Assembly: GCA_964508225.1 (NCBI GenBank) | Contig: CAZDRX010000008.1 | Span: forward strand, 1-64,000 | From: CAZDRX01 sp964508225 | GTDB lineage: Bacteria; Patescibacteriota; Gracilibacteria; Peribacterales; Peribacteraceae | DNA length: 64,000 nt | Direction: 5' to 3' | In this document: positions 50,848 through 59,368 of the stretch, in pieces | Numbering within the stretch: position 1 is the first letter of the stretch | Layout: each line of letters begins with the position of its first letter | Translations under genes and position numbers: made by a program | The notes under the pieces: model-generated | What the model was told of the DNA's origin: nothing | What the model saw: the letters and a program-made list of their open reading frames with translations, nothing else | Database searches by the model: none

Positions 50848-51681
50848 ATGACCGATCAGGAAATCCGCGCCGGCATGGAGGAGATCGTGAAGGTGCACGG
50901 CGCGTGGACCGCACACGACATCCATCTTTCGGAGAAGATTTCGACGTATCCCGGATGGCGCCAGTGGAGTGCGGACGGTGCGAGGAGATACATGCAGATC
51001 GCTGCAGACATCACCCGCAAGCCCTGGGAGGAGATATCCTTCCTCGACCTCGGATGTCTGGAAGGGCTGTATGCCATCGAGGCGGGGCTCCGCGGATGCA
51101 AGAGGTCGGTCGGCATCGAGATCCGCGAGCAGCACATCGTGAAGGCGGAGTTTGCGAAGAAGGTGCTCGGGCTTACGAATACGCAGTTCCTCCTTGAAGA
51201 CGTTCGTGGACTTTCTCGGGAGCGTCACGGAACATTCGATATCATTCTCTGCAACGGGCTGCTGTATCACCTCGATACGCCCGATGTCTTCACGCTCCTC
51301 GCGCGCATGCGCGAAATGACGACATGCGCGCTCATCATCGACACGCACATCGCGCTCATGCCCGAACGCACGGAAGTGCATGACGGGCACGTCTACGCCG
51401 GTTCCAGTCTTGTCGAATTCCTCGCCGGAACCCCTCTCGAGATTCAGCTCAAGAAGGCACACTGGTCTTCCGCAGGAAACGAGCGCAGCTTCTGGCCGAC
51501 GAAGCCGTCCCTTCTCAATGCACTGCGCCACGCCGGATTCACGTCGGTCTATGAGAGCTTTGTTCCATACCAGCCGCACACGTCTGACCGTCTGACACTC
51601 GTTGCGCTGCCCGGCACGGATGACCCGCCACGTGCGGCTGCTCCCGCCTTTGCGTCACCGGTCGACTGGCCTGAGTCGTAA
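50848..51681 (+). CDS. Class I SAM-dependent methyltransferase
   Basis: A 277-residue methyltransferase. The SAM motif is SFLDLGCLEGLYAIEAGLRG, followed by GIEIREQHIVKAEFA, FDIILCNGLLYHLDTPDVF and a C-terminal TDRLTLVALP-like ending (SDRLTLVALPG). The SxxGCxxG pattern and conserved LLYHL resemble tRNA-modifying or O-methyltransferases; the substrate cannot be named. The ATG at 50848 is chosen because TAAGAT (50832-50837) lies ten bases upstream. Confidence 0.82.
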   Translation: MTDQEIRAGMEEIVKVHGAWTAHDIHLSEKISTYPGWRQWSADGARRYMQIAADITRKPWEEISFLDLGCLEGLYAIEAGLRGCKRSVGIEIREQHIVKAEFAKKVLGLTNTQFLLEDVRGLSRERHGTFDIILCNGLLYHLDTPDVFTLLARMREMTTCALIIDTHIALMPERTEVHDGHVYAGSSLVEFLAGTPLEIQLKKAHWSSAGNERSFWPTKPSLLNALRHAGFTSVYESFVPYQPHTSDRLTLVALPGTDDPPRAAAPAFASPVDWPES

Positions 51682-51743
51682 AAGGGCTTCAGGGAGCGCT
51701 CATTCTGTGGTATACTGGGTGGAAACACCTACCCACATTTCCC

Positions 51744-52289
51744 ATGAAGAAGACGCGAGTCCGCCAGCTGAAGAAGCGTGTCCATGGCCATGAGTCGTTC
51801 GTCGCCGTGGCGCTTGCCGTCGTCGCCGTCTGCACGCTCGCAGGTTCCGATGCGTTCTTCGCGGTACCTGATTCACCCCGCATCGCGCATGCGAACACGA
51901 GCGCCAATCCGTACCAGCCCGTGAACGGGGGCACGTACGTACCTCCCTCGTACTACGGAATTCCACCCACGATGCAGAATGGATACGTCTATCCTTCTCT
52001 GTCCTCTTCCACTCGTTCACTTCCCCGTGCAGCCGTTCAGCGCAGACTGAAGAACGCCAGGCGCTCCGCAGACAAGATCCAGAAGCAGCTCATGCAGGCC
52101 GAGGATACGATCGATGCTCTGCAGCGGAAGATCGATGCCTCTCCCGGACGCACGCACGATGCTCTCGAGAGTCTCATGCTTGAGCTCACAGACAGTTATG
52201 CGCGTCTGAACAAGCGTTTCGCCGACCTGCAGACCCAGATCGCTTCCTACGAGCTTCTGCTCGATCCGTCCAAGGACATGTCGCGCTAG
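51744..52289 (+). CDS. Secreted coiled-coil protein
   Basis: A 181-residue protein with a basic N-terminus and a hydrophobic segment (FVAVALAVVAVCTLAGS). A Tyr/Pro-rich linker (ANPYQPVNGGTYVPPSYYGI) is followed by a coiled coil from about 95 to 170 (AVQRRLKNARRSADKIQKQL, LQRKIDASPG, LNKRFADLQTQIASYELLL). It is probably an envelope structural protein. A TTCAGG-17-TATACT promoter precedes it, ending near 51723. Confidence 0.75.
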   Translation: MKKTRVRQLKKRVHGHESFVAVALAVVAVCTLAGSDAFFAVPDSPRIAHANTSANPYQPVNGGTYVPPSYYGIPPTMQNGYVYPSLSSSTRSLPRAAVQRRLKNARRSADKIQKQLMQAEDTIDALQRKIDASPGRTHDALESLMLELTDSYARLNKRFADLQTQIASYELLLDPSKDMSR

Positions 52290-52297
52290 GCAGCAGA

Positions 52298-52819
52298 TCA
52301 GTTTGCCTGATCCTGCACGCCCATCGTGATCGACGTCTCTCCGTTGGCTCCCGTGATCGAGAGGGAGAGCGCTTTCGTGTCCTTCGTGAGCAGGAGAATG
52401 GTGCTGCCTTGCGCTTCCATCGTGTTCACCACGGTCCAGCCGCCGGCCTGCAGGGTGGTCTTGTAGTACTTCACGATCGTTTCGGCATCATCCTTGGAGG
52501 TGAGCACGAGCGCCATGCCTCCCTGTCCCGCACCGGCATTATTCATACCCGAAAACTGCACGGTGGCACCTGCGTACACCGGCACATCCGTCGGCCAGCC
52601 GTCCGGTACTTTGCCCGTGCCTGTCGTGACGGTTCCTTCACTCGTCGTGATGGTCATCGAACCGTTCTTCATATCCACATCCGCCTTGCCTCCGCTTGCG
52701 TCTTCGATCATCTTCTCCGCGATGTTCTGCCCGATACTCCGGAGCGCCATCTTGCAGCCTGCCACGACGACGAACACGGCGACGACGATACCGATGATGA
52801 CCTTGGTCTTGTTGGACAT
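52298..52819 (-). CDS. Membrane-anchored or lipid-modified hypothetical protein
   Basis: A 173-residue protein. The N-terminal helix (KVIIGIVVAVFVVVAGCK) could be a TM anchor or a lipoprotein signal with Cys21. The exterior domain includes MTITTSEGTVTTGTGKVPD, VPVYAGATVQFSGMNN and DAETIVKYYKTTLQAGGWTV, a pattern seen in small secreted proteins of unknown function. A TTGGCC-17-CATACT promoter separates it from copA, which ends 77 bp upstream. Confidence 0.72.
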   Translation of the reverse strand: MSNKTKVIIGIVVAVFVVVAGCKMALRSIGQNIAEKMIEDASGGKADVDMKNGSMTITTSEGTVTTGTGKVPDGWPTDVPVYAGATVQFSGMNNAGAGQGGMALVLTSKDDAETIVKYYKTTLQAGGWTVVNTMEAQGSTILLLTKDTKALSLSITGANGETSITMGVQDQAN

Positions 52820-52896
52820 GTGGGGGAGGAGGGGAGAAGTGAACTCAGTATGCACCGAGGATAGGGTGCGGCCAAGGTTTCCTGGACGGAGCCGCG

Positions 52897-55189
52897 CTAC
52901 GCGACCGATGCGTGCCGGAGCCGGAGCGCGTTGCTGATCACCGAGACCGAGCTCAGGCTCATCGCGGCAGCCGCGATCATGGGGCTGAGGAGCATTCCCG
53001 AGAACGGATAGAGAATGCCTGCGGCCACGGGGACGCCGAGCACGTTGTAGAAGAACGCGAAGAAGAGATTCTGCCGGATGTTCTGCATCACTTCGCGGCT
53101 GAGCCTCCGCGCGCGGACGATACCGCGCAGGTCGCCCTTCACGAGCGTGACGCCCGCGCTCTGCATGGCGATATCCGTGCCTGTGCCCATCGCAATGCCG
53201 ATGTCCGCTTCGGCGAGTGCAGGAGCATCATTGATGCCGTCTCCTGCCATCGCAACGATGTGACCTTCCTTCCGCAGCTGAGCGACGATCTCGTGCTTTC
53301 TCTCGGGGCGGACGCCGGCTTCGATATGCTCGAGGCCCAGCGCCTTGCCTACCGCCATCGCGGTCGTCCGGTGATCACCTGTGAGCATGACGATGTCCAT
53401 CCCTTCTTTGTGCAGAGCGCGGATTGCCTCTGCCGTCGTATCCTTGATCGGATCGGCGATGCTGAGGAACCCGAGGACGCCGCCTTTCTCCGCAAGGAAG
53501 ACCACCGTGTGGCCTTCGTGACGCAGGTTCTCGGCTTCTGCCGCGAAGACGCCTGCCTCCACTCCAAGTTCCCGGAGGAGCTGCTCGTCTCCGAGTGACA
53601 ATGCCCTTCCTGCGACCGATCCGCGGATTCCGCGACCGGTGATGGACTCGAAATTCTCGCTCTTCTGCACGGTGATTCCCCGTTCGCGTGCGCCGTTCAA
53701 GACTGCGGCAGCAAGCGGATGCTCGCTCCCTGCCTCAAGGCTTGCCGCGAGCATCAGGACATCATTCTCCGTGTTCCCGGGTGCCGCCTTCACCGTCATG
53801 AGGCGCGGTTTCCCTTCCGTGAGGGTGCCGGTCTTGTCCACAATGAGCGTGTCCACTTTCTCCATCATCTNNNNNNNNNNCCAGTGATTCCGCGTTCTTG
53901 ATGAGGATGCCGAGCGTGGCACCCTTTCCGATGCCGACGGTGATCGACATCGGTGTGGCGAGCCCGAGAGCGCACGGGCATGCAATGATGAGCACGGACA
54001 CGGCACTCACCATCCCGAAGACGAGCGACGGTTCAGGGCCGTACGTGAGCCATGCGAAGAAGGCGGTGACGGCGATCCCGATCACGGCCGGAACGAAGTA
54101 AGCGGAGATCGTGTCTGCAAGACGCTGGATAGGTGCACGGCTGCGCTGTGCTTCGCTCACGAGCTGCACGATGTGCGAGAGCAATGTCTCGCTGCCCACT
54201 TTCTCCGCACGAAACACGAAGCCCCCCGTTCCGTTGATCGTCCCTCCGATCACATGATCTCCTGTCTGTTTTTCGGCGGGCAACGGCTCTCCCGTGATCA
54301 TCGATTCATCCACGGCGCTTCTTCCTTCCAGAATCACACCGTCCACCGGTACCTTTTCTCCGGGGCGTACGCGGAGACGATGTCCGTGTGCGACTTCCGA
54401 AAGAGGGAGGTCGATCTCCGTACCGTCGTCCTGCACGAGCCGTGCGGTCTTGGGCGCGAGCCCGAGCAGGGCCTTGATCGCGCTTCCTGTCTTGCTCCGC
54501 GCACGCAGTTCCAGCACCTGCCCAAGCAGGACGAGGACGGTGATGACGGCAGCTGCTTCGAAGTACCGGCTCACATGACCGTGAGCGACCTGCAGTGATA
54601 CGGGGAAGAGATCCGGAAAAAATACGGCGATGAGGCTGTAGATGTACGCGACGCTCACGCCGATTCCGATGAGTGAAAACATATTGAGTGATCGGTGCTT
54701 CACCGAAGCAACTGCCCGTTCGAGCAGCGGCCATCCACACCAGATCACGACGGGCGTCGAGAGAATCCACTCGATCCAAGGGAGCATGTCCGGCTCGAGG
54801 AATCGGTCGCTCACCCACGGAAACATCGTGATGCCGACCAGGGGGATGGTGAACACGCTGCCGATCCAGAACCGTTTTGTCATGTCGGTCAGTTCGGGGT
54901 TGGCTTCTTCCTCCAGCGTCACCGTCACAGGCTCGAGTGCCATGCCGCAAATCGGACAGGTGCCCGGTGCATCCTGCACGATCTGCGGGTGCATGGGGCA
55001 CGTATAGTGTGTCTTTGTGACCGGTGCAGACGGATGTACCGGCTCGAGAGCCATACCGCATTTGGTACAGGCTGCCGGACCATTGCTCGTGACGCCCGGA
55101 CACATCGGACAGAAGTACGTTCCTGCAGGAAGATTCGTGGGTACGGGTGCAGGCGTGTGGCCTTTGCAGTGTTCACATGCAGTCGGCAT
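52897..55189 (-). CDS. copA: Copper-transporting P1B-type ATPase, interrupted by an assembly gap
   Basis: Heavy-metal efflux ATPase of about 760 residues. The N-terminus has two short heavy-metal-binding domains (YFCPMCPGVTSNG..CGMALEP and YTCPMHPQIVQDA..CGMALEP) instead of the usual ferredoxin-like ones. Next come the actuator (DESMITGEPLPAEK), the transport motif IACPCALGLATP, the phosphorylation motif VDKTGTLTEGKP, LTGDH and AGDGINDAPALAEADIG. Ten Ns at 53871-53880 shift the frame artificially just before DKTGT. The ATG overlaps the small membrane protein stop (TAATG). Operon context with CsoR and a multicopper oxidase supports copper. Confidence 0.93.
53871..53880. other. Assembly gap (10 N) inside copA
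   Basis: The flanking codons read KNAESL before and MMEKVDTL after. Homologues need only about one residue between, so the real gap is a few bases. Confidence 0.95.
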
Positions 55190-55521
55190 TATTGTGCCGA
55201 AGAACTGATACCCCGCATCATTCCGCCAGCCCTATCGAAATCGAATCCAGCGGTCTGCCATCCCTGATCCGTCATGCGCATGTGAGCGAAGCTTCCCCAC
55301 GTATGCCCCATCATGCCGATGGTCAGGAGACAGACGACGCCGCCACCGATCAGGAGCCAGAGAGCCCAGCTCTTGAGCTGTGCGTGCGTCAGTGTTTTCG
55401 CTGCGAGAATGATCAGAAGAATGATGCCGGAAAGGAATGCGAGTACCGAGAGAATGTGAAGCGCCCAGAGGATCGGGAATCCGACTCCGATCATGCCGGT
55501 GGAGAATCCAGAGTTCATCAT
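55189..55521 (-). CDS. Small membrane protein of the copper operon
   Basis: A 110-residue protein with two or three TMs (VGFPILWALHILSVLAFLSG, ILLIILAAKTL, LWLLIGGGVVCLLTIGMM). The C-terminus is rich in Met and His (MMGHTWGSFAHMRM), a plausible copper-binding segment. Two adjacent ATGs (55521, 55518) may start it. It lies between the multicopper oxidase (29 bp) and copA (one-base overlap). Family not recognised; a role in copper handling is inferred from position. Confidence 0.8.
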   Translation of the reverse strand: MMNSGFSTGMIGVGFPILWALHILSVLAFLSGIILLIILAAKTLTHAQLKSWALWLLIGGGVVCLLTIGMMGHTWGSFAHMRMTDQGWQTAGFDFDRAGGMMRGISSSAQ

Positions 55522-55550
55522 AGAAAGAGGGGGGAGAGAGAAAATAAAAA

Positions 55551-57164
55551 CTAACGGATGCTGAAGCTGCCCATCATGCCGTTCATCAGATGTTCCGCGA
55601 TGTGACAATGTAACATCCAGTCGCCCGGGTTGCTCGCGTCGAGCAGGATGTCGACCGTGTGGCCGACGGGCACGAGGACGGTGTCCTTCCAGACAAGATT
55701 CGTGTTCTCGACTCCGTTGTCCGAGAGAATGAGGAAGCGGTTGCCGTGGAGGTGGATCGGGTGTTGCATCGGGTGGGGAGAGCGCGCATCGTTCACGATG
55801 CGGATCTTCACGTGATCGCCTTTCGTGAAGCTGTAGGAGATGTCCTCGTTCACGGCTCCCGTTGCCTCGTCGATGAGCTTCCACTGTGTGTTCGCCTTGG
55901 TCGCCCGTACATTCATGCCCGGCATGAGATCCGCCCACTCCATACCGTCGTCGCCGGACATGTTCATACTGTGCATATTGGGCATTCCCGGCAGCTCGAT
56001 CGAAAGTTTGAGTGTCTGATCCGGAGCCTTGGAGAACGACGACCGGAACGGATCGATGCTTGCCGTGACGTCCGCGTTCGCACGCAGCGTGCGGAAGGAA
56101 TCCGCGTGAGACGGTTGTGCAGCGCCGTTCTTCACCGTGACGGTGCCGAGATCTGTCGTGCCGAGGGGAGTGGCGGACTGGAGCTTCGATGTTCCGGACG
56201 CTCCGAAGAGTACGTCCACGGTGACACGCTCCGACGGTGAGATGATCACGGCATCGACCATCTGTTCTCTCTCGTACCGCCCGCTGTCACCACCCACCAG
56301 TTTCATCTGTGCATCGGTGAAGGTGAGACGGTAGGGACGTGCGTTCGCCGCATTCACGAAGCGGTAGCGGACGACCGATCCTGACGGGACTGTTGTAGCG
56401 TACGTTGTCTGGCCGTTGATGAGAGAGACGTTTCCGAAGCGACCCATGAGTGCATGATCGGCTTCGGCCGCGTCATAGGGGACAGGCATTCCGTTCTGAT
56501 CCACGAGGAGGTCGTCGAGAATCACGGTCTCGGTCATATTCACCGGTCCGTATGCATCGGCACGCTCAGGTTCCACGACGATGGCTCCGTAGAGCCCCAT
56601 GTCCTGCTGAACGTCTTCACGGACGTGCGGGTGGTACCAGTAGATTCCCTCATCCGGCACGGTGACGATGTAGTCGAAGCTGGCTCCGGGTTGTACCGGT
56701 TCCTGCGTCACATTCGGAATACCGTCGTACTTGTTCTCCAGACGGATGCCGTGCCAGTGCACCGTCGTCGGGAGATCAATGTCGTTCACGAAGTGCACAG
56801 CGAAGGATGTTCCCTGCTTCGCGACGAAGGTCGGGCCCGGGAATGCACCGTTGTACGCGTACATGGCGATGTCTTTTCCGTTCAGGTTCGTACGGACGAG
56901 CCCTGCCGTGAGGTTCACGGTGTCGCCGTTCTTCACCGTGATCGGGGCAGACTTCTTCGCCCGGGGGAGGCTCGTAAGGTCTGTGCCGGCTCCCGGGAGG
57001 AATGTGAGCTGTCCTTCGCCGATCGCGTTGTTCATCATCATGCCTTGGCCTTTCCCTCCGTTCATCATGCCTTGGTTCCGGGGCACATCTGACGGGACCG
57101 CTCTGCCGCAGGCGGAGAGGAGAACGAGTGAAACAGTGAGAGTCGTGAGAAACCGGGGGGACAT
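55551..57164 (-). CDS. Multicopper oxidase lipoprotein
   Basis: A 537-residue CueO/CopA-like multicopper oxidase that probably oxidises Cu(I) outside the membrane. The lipobox is LVLLSACGRA (Cys19). A Met-rich segment (QGMMNGGKGQGMMMNN) follows, then copper ligands TTVHWHGIRLEN and GIYWYHPHVREDVQQ, and in the last domain MQHPIHLHGNRFL and MLHCHIAEHLMNGMMGS. Three cupredoxin domains fit the length. A second Met-rich loop (MPNMHSMNMSGDDGM) recalls the CueO copper-binding region. Confidence 0.94.
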   Translation of the reverse strand: MSPRFLTTLTVSLVLLSACGRAVPSDVPRNQGMMNGGKGQGMMMNNAIGEGQLTFLPGAGTDLTSLPRAKKSAPITVKNGDTVNLTAGLVRTNLNGKDIAMYAYNGAFPGPTFVAKQGTSFAVHFVNDIDLPTTVHWHGIRLENKYDGIPNVTQEPVQPGASFDYIVTVPDEGIYWYHPHVREDVQQDMGLYGAIVVEPERADAYGPVNMTETVILDDLLVDQNGMPVPYDAAEADHALMGRFGNVSLINGQTTYATTVPSGSVVRYRFVNAANARPYRLTFTDAQMKLVGGDSGRYEREQMVDAVIISPSERVTVDVLFGASGTSKLQSATPLGTTDLGTVTVKNGAAQPSHADSFRTLRANADVTASIDPFRSSFSKAPDQTLKLSIELPGMPNMHSMNMSGDDGMEWADLMPGMNVRATKANTQWKLIDEATGAVNEDISYSFTKGDHVKIRIVNDARSPHPMQHPIHLHGNRFLILSDNGVENTNLVWKDTVLVPVGHTVDILLDASNPGDWMLHCHIAEHLMNGMMGSFSIR

Positions 57165-57184
57165 GGGAGAGTGGGGGGGGGGAA

Positions 57185-57454
57185 TTAGCGATTCGAGAGG
57201 CCCATCGTCCGGATGATCTCCGAGATGAAGCCGTCGTAGTCTTTCTCCTTCTTCATCTTGTCCTGCGCGCAGGTATGCATATGGCTTTCGAGCACCTGTG
57301 CCTGCACGTGCTTGATGTGTCCGTTCATGGCGAGCAGATTCTCCAGAATATGCGGGCAGTACTCGCCGCTCTCGATCATCGTCACCACTTTCTTCGCGAG
57401 GCCGTCGAGCCTCTTCATGCCTTCCAGAGCCTTTTTCTGATAATCAGCGCGCAT
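57185..57454 (-). CDS. csoR: CsoR-family copper-sensing repressor
   Basis: An 89-residue four-helix DUF156 repressor that loses DNA affinity when it binds Cu(I). The ligand set Cys-x-His-Cys is visible: Cys33 in ESGEYCPHILENLL, then His and Cys in LESHMHTCAQ. It heads the copper operon, and TACCCC repeats between its -10 box and ATG look like its own operator. RcnR/FrmR paralogues share the fold, but the Cys/His pattern and context favour copper. Confidence 0.9.
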   Translation of the reverse strand: MRADYQKKALEGMKRLDGLAKKVVTMIESGEYCPHILENLLAMNGHIKHVQAQVLESHMHTCAQDKMKKEKDYDGFISEIIRTMGLSNR

Positions 57455-57457
57455 AAA

Positions 57458-57506
57458 TAGGGGTAGGGGGTAGGGGTAGTATGGAGGAGCGCACAGAAAA
57501 GGTCAA
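57458..57506 (-). promoter_or_regulatory. Copper operon promoter and CsoR-type operator
   Basis: TTGACC (57501-57506), 17-bp spacer, CATACT (57478-57483), then three CTACCCC-type repeats (TAGGGG on the plus strand at 57458, 57464 and 57471) reaching to four bases from the csoR ATG. Poly-C blocks flanked by TA are characteristic of CsoR/RcnR operators. Confidence 0.75.
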
Positions 57507-57540
57507 GAACCCTGACCGTATTCTTCTCTTTGCGATGGAA

Positions 57541-57552
57541 TTGGCAGCCCCA
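57541..57552. repeat. Direct repeat of a tRNA-Glu 3' end
   Basis: TTGGCAGCCCCA here equals 58208-58219, the 3' end of tRNA-Glu(UUC). The 196-bp gap 57455-57650 otherwise holds the copper promoter and no gene. The copy may mark an old integration or duplication. Confidence 0.4.
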
Positions 57553-57650
57553 CGGCCCACAATAACAAACTCTCTCATTGATGCAATGATGGGTAGGTAT
57601 GTGGTCCTCAAAAGCATCGCAACTGTTGTCACTCTCAAGAATACATAGCC

Positions 57651-58163
57651 TTACTTCGCTGCGTTGCGCGGATCGTCAGCAGGGTTCACGTACGTCAGTC
57701 CCCATGGGCCGATTCCATGCAGTTGAACGACGCCGCCATCTTTACTCCAGGCGAAGTGGCTGGCGCCTGTTTTCATCATTGCGAATCCGCCTGCGCCCAG
57801 CTCTTCGAGCTTTGTACTATCGAAAGTATCTCCCATAGCGCGTGCGAATGTGCCGGAGATCACGGTGACGTGTTCATCCGCGGGGTGGAAGTGCGGAGCG
57901 ATCTTGTAATCAGCAGGGAACTGGAGCCGCAGCGTGAAGGGCCCCGGTTTCGATGGGTCTCCCTCAAGGACAGCGATCTTGGCACCAGCGGGAAGAGCCG
58001 CAGGCGCGTCTTTCCAATCGACGTCCTTCGCCATGACGAGAATATGGTCCGGTCCGGTCATCTTCTCCTTCTCCATCATGTTGTTTGTCTGCTGTGCTTT
58101 GCAGCCGGCAAGGATAACCATCGCCGCGACGGCGGATCCAAGGAAGAGGTGTTGAGGTTTCAT
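57651..58163 (-). CDS. Cupin-domain lipoprotein
   Basis: A 170-residue protein with a lipobox (AAMVILAGCKAQ, Cys22). The cupin motif IAPHFHPADEHVTVISGTF gives His and Glu metal ligands; a second strand pair (ASHFAWSKDGGVVQLHGIG) carries further histidines. Such DUF4437-like or ChrR-type cupins bind a metal; activity unknown. It is flanked by the tRNA-Glu gene and by a copy of that tRNA's 3' end, which could mean it arrived by integration. Confidence 0.8.
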   Translation of the reverse strand: MKPQHLFLGSAVAAMVILAGCKAQQTNNMMEKEKMTGPDHILVMAKDVDWKDAPAALPAGAKIAVLEGDPSKPGPFTLRLQFPADYKIAPHFHPADEHVTVISGTFARAMGDTFDSTKLEELGAGGFAMMKTGASHFAWSKDGGVVQLHGIGPWGLTYVNPADDPRNAAK

Positions 58164-58208
58164 AGGCGGGATTTTACTCCTCTAGAATAACTTGGCACAA
58201 GAAGGTGT

Positions 58209-58283
58209 TGGCAGCCCCAGGGAGAGTTGAACTCCGGTTAACGGATTGAAAACCCGCTGTCCTAACCATTAGACGATGGGGCC
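58209..58283 (-). tRNA. tRNA-Glu (anticodon UUC)
   Basis: A 75-nt cloverleaf on the minus strand. Acceptor GGCCCCA pairs with TGGGGCT, the D-arm GTCTAATGGTTAGGAC equals that of the other tRNA-Glu, the anticodon loop TTTTCAA gives UUC, and CCA is encoded. The T-loop reads TTCAACT rather than TTCGATC, a deviation from the other copy. Confidence 0.9.
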
Positions 58284-58324
58284 GGAGATACCAAAGAAGA
58301 GCGAAGTCGCTTCTTGCGTGCCGA

Positions 58325-58353
58325 ATTCTCATCGGTTCATTGTCAATTGTCAA
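58325..58353 (-). promoter_or_regulatory. Promoter of tRNA-Glu(UUC)
   Basis: TTGACA (58348-58353), 17-bp spacer, GAGAAT (58325-58330) on the minus strand. A second TTGACA at 58341-58346 overlaps the spacer. Confidence 0.55.
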
Positions 58354-58409
58354 TTTCTCCTCTGCTTGAAACAATAAACGGCAATCTCTGATCTTCCAAT
58401 ATTCTCTCT

Positions 58410-58808
58410 ATGACACTCTCTGCTTTTTCCCTCGTTCTGGGCGTCTTCTTTTATGTCTTCGGTTTCCCGCTCGTCTTCTCCGACGACAAATACGTCGCCT
58501 GGCTGAAGAAGTTCGTGAAGGACGAAAACAGCCTCCGCCTCTTCGCGGTGCCGGTGCTCGCCATTGCGGTCACCACACTCCGTCATCAGTGGCAGATCAG
58601 CGCCGATGGTGAAGGCATCATCGTCGTCATCGCCTGGGTCACGTTCGTGAAGGGTCTCGTGCTCGCCTGGTGGCCGGCTCAGACGATCCGCATGAAGGCC
58701 AAGATCCATGCGTTCATCCTCAGTGAGCACAGCATGCAGATGTTCACGGGCTTCGTGATGGTGCTCCTCGGGGCGCTCTTCACGTATCTCGGCCTGATGC
58801 TCCCCTAA
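58410..58808 (+). CDS. Small integral membrane protein
   Basis: A 132-residue protein with four predicted TM helices: SLVLGVFFYVFGFPLVFS, LFAVPVLAIAVTTL, IIVVIAWVTFVKGLVLAWW and MFTGFVMVLLGALFTYLGLM. Polar loops are short. No family is recognised. Its stop overlaps the methyltransferase start (TAATG), so the two are coupled and may act together at the membrane. Confidence 0.75.
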   Translation: MTLSAFSLVLGVFFYVFGFPLVFSDDKYVAWLKKFVKDENSLRLFAVPVLAIAVTTLRHQWQISADGEGIIVVIAWVTFVKGLVLAWWPAQTIRMKAKIHAFILSEHSMQMFTGFVMVLLGALFTYLGLMLP

Positions 58809-59365
58809 TGGGTGATCTCGTTCCCGTCGTCGTCGAGTCGCTCCTGCTCCTCGTCGTCGTTGCTGTCCTGCTCCTCATTCTGTCGAGCGCGCTCTTCCAT
58901 CTGCGGCAGATGGTTGCGTTCGTGCCGACGCCGCAGGCCGTGACGGATGCGATGGTCGATCTTGCCGGTCTCAAGGCCGGAGAGCTGCTCGTGGATCTCG
59001 GCGCGGGCGACGGGCGCGTGCTTGCGCGTGCCATGGAGCGGGTGCCGGGCATCCGCGCTGTCGGTTACGAAGGGGCGTTCGGCGTGTGGCTTCTGGCAAA
59101 GTTCCGTGCACTCTTTTCGAAAGAGAAGCCCGTCATGCTCTGCAGGAATTTCCTGAAGGAAGACCTGAGCCAGGCGGATGTCGTCTTCACCTACCTTTCG
59201 ATCTCGATGATGCAGACGCTGCGACCCAAGTTCGAGAAAGAGCTGAAGAAGGGTGCGAGGGTCGTCTCCCATGCGTTCTCGATCAAAGACATGCCGCCCG
59301 AGAAGGTGACAAAGGTGACGATGCCGTTCTTCGGTGTCACGAACGTGTATCTCTACCGGTACTAG
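58808..59365 (+). CDS. Membrane-anchored FAM173/ATPSCKMT-like methyltransferase
   Basis: A 185-residue SAM methyltransferase with one N-terminal TM (VVVESLLLLVVVAVLLLILS). The pre-motif FVPTPQAVTDAMVDLAGL, the SAM motif LLVDLGAGDGRVLARAM and the acidic GYEGAFGVWLL with DVVFTYLSISMMQTL closely follow the FAM173 family. Its eukaryotic members trimethylate lysine of ATP synthase subunit c and the ADP/ATP carrier. A membrane protein substrate is inferred here, possibly the co-transcribed four-TM protein or subunit c. Confidence 0.8.
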   Translation: MGDLVPVVVESLLLLVVVAVLLLILSSALFHLRQMVAFVPTPQAVTDAMVDLAGLKAGELLVDLGAGDGRVLARAMERVPGIRAVGYEGAFGVWLLAKFRALFSKEKPVMLCRNFLKEDLSQADVVFTYLSISMMQTLRPKFEKELKKGARVVSHAFSIKDMPPEKVTKVTMPFFGVTNVYLYRY

Positions 59366-59368
59366 GGC

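Noticed and set aside
57541..57600. Third tRNA-Glu
   Set aside because: Only 12-15 bases of the 3' end match; T-arm, anticodon arm and D-arm are missing.
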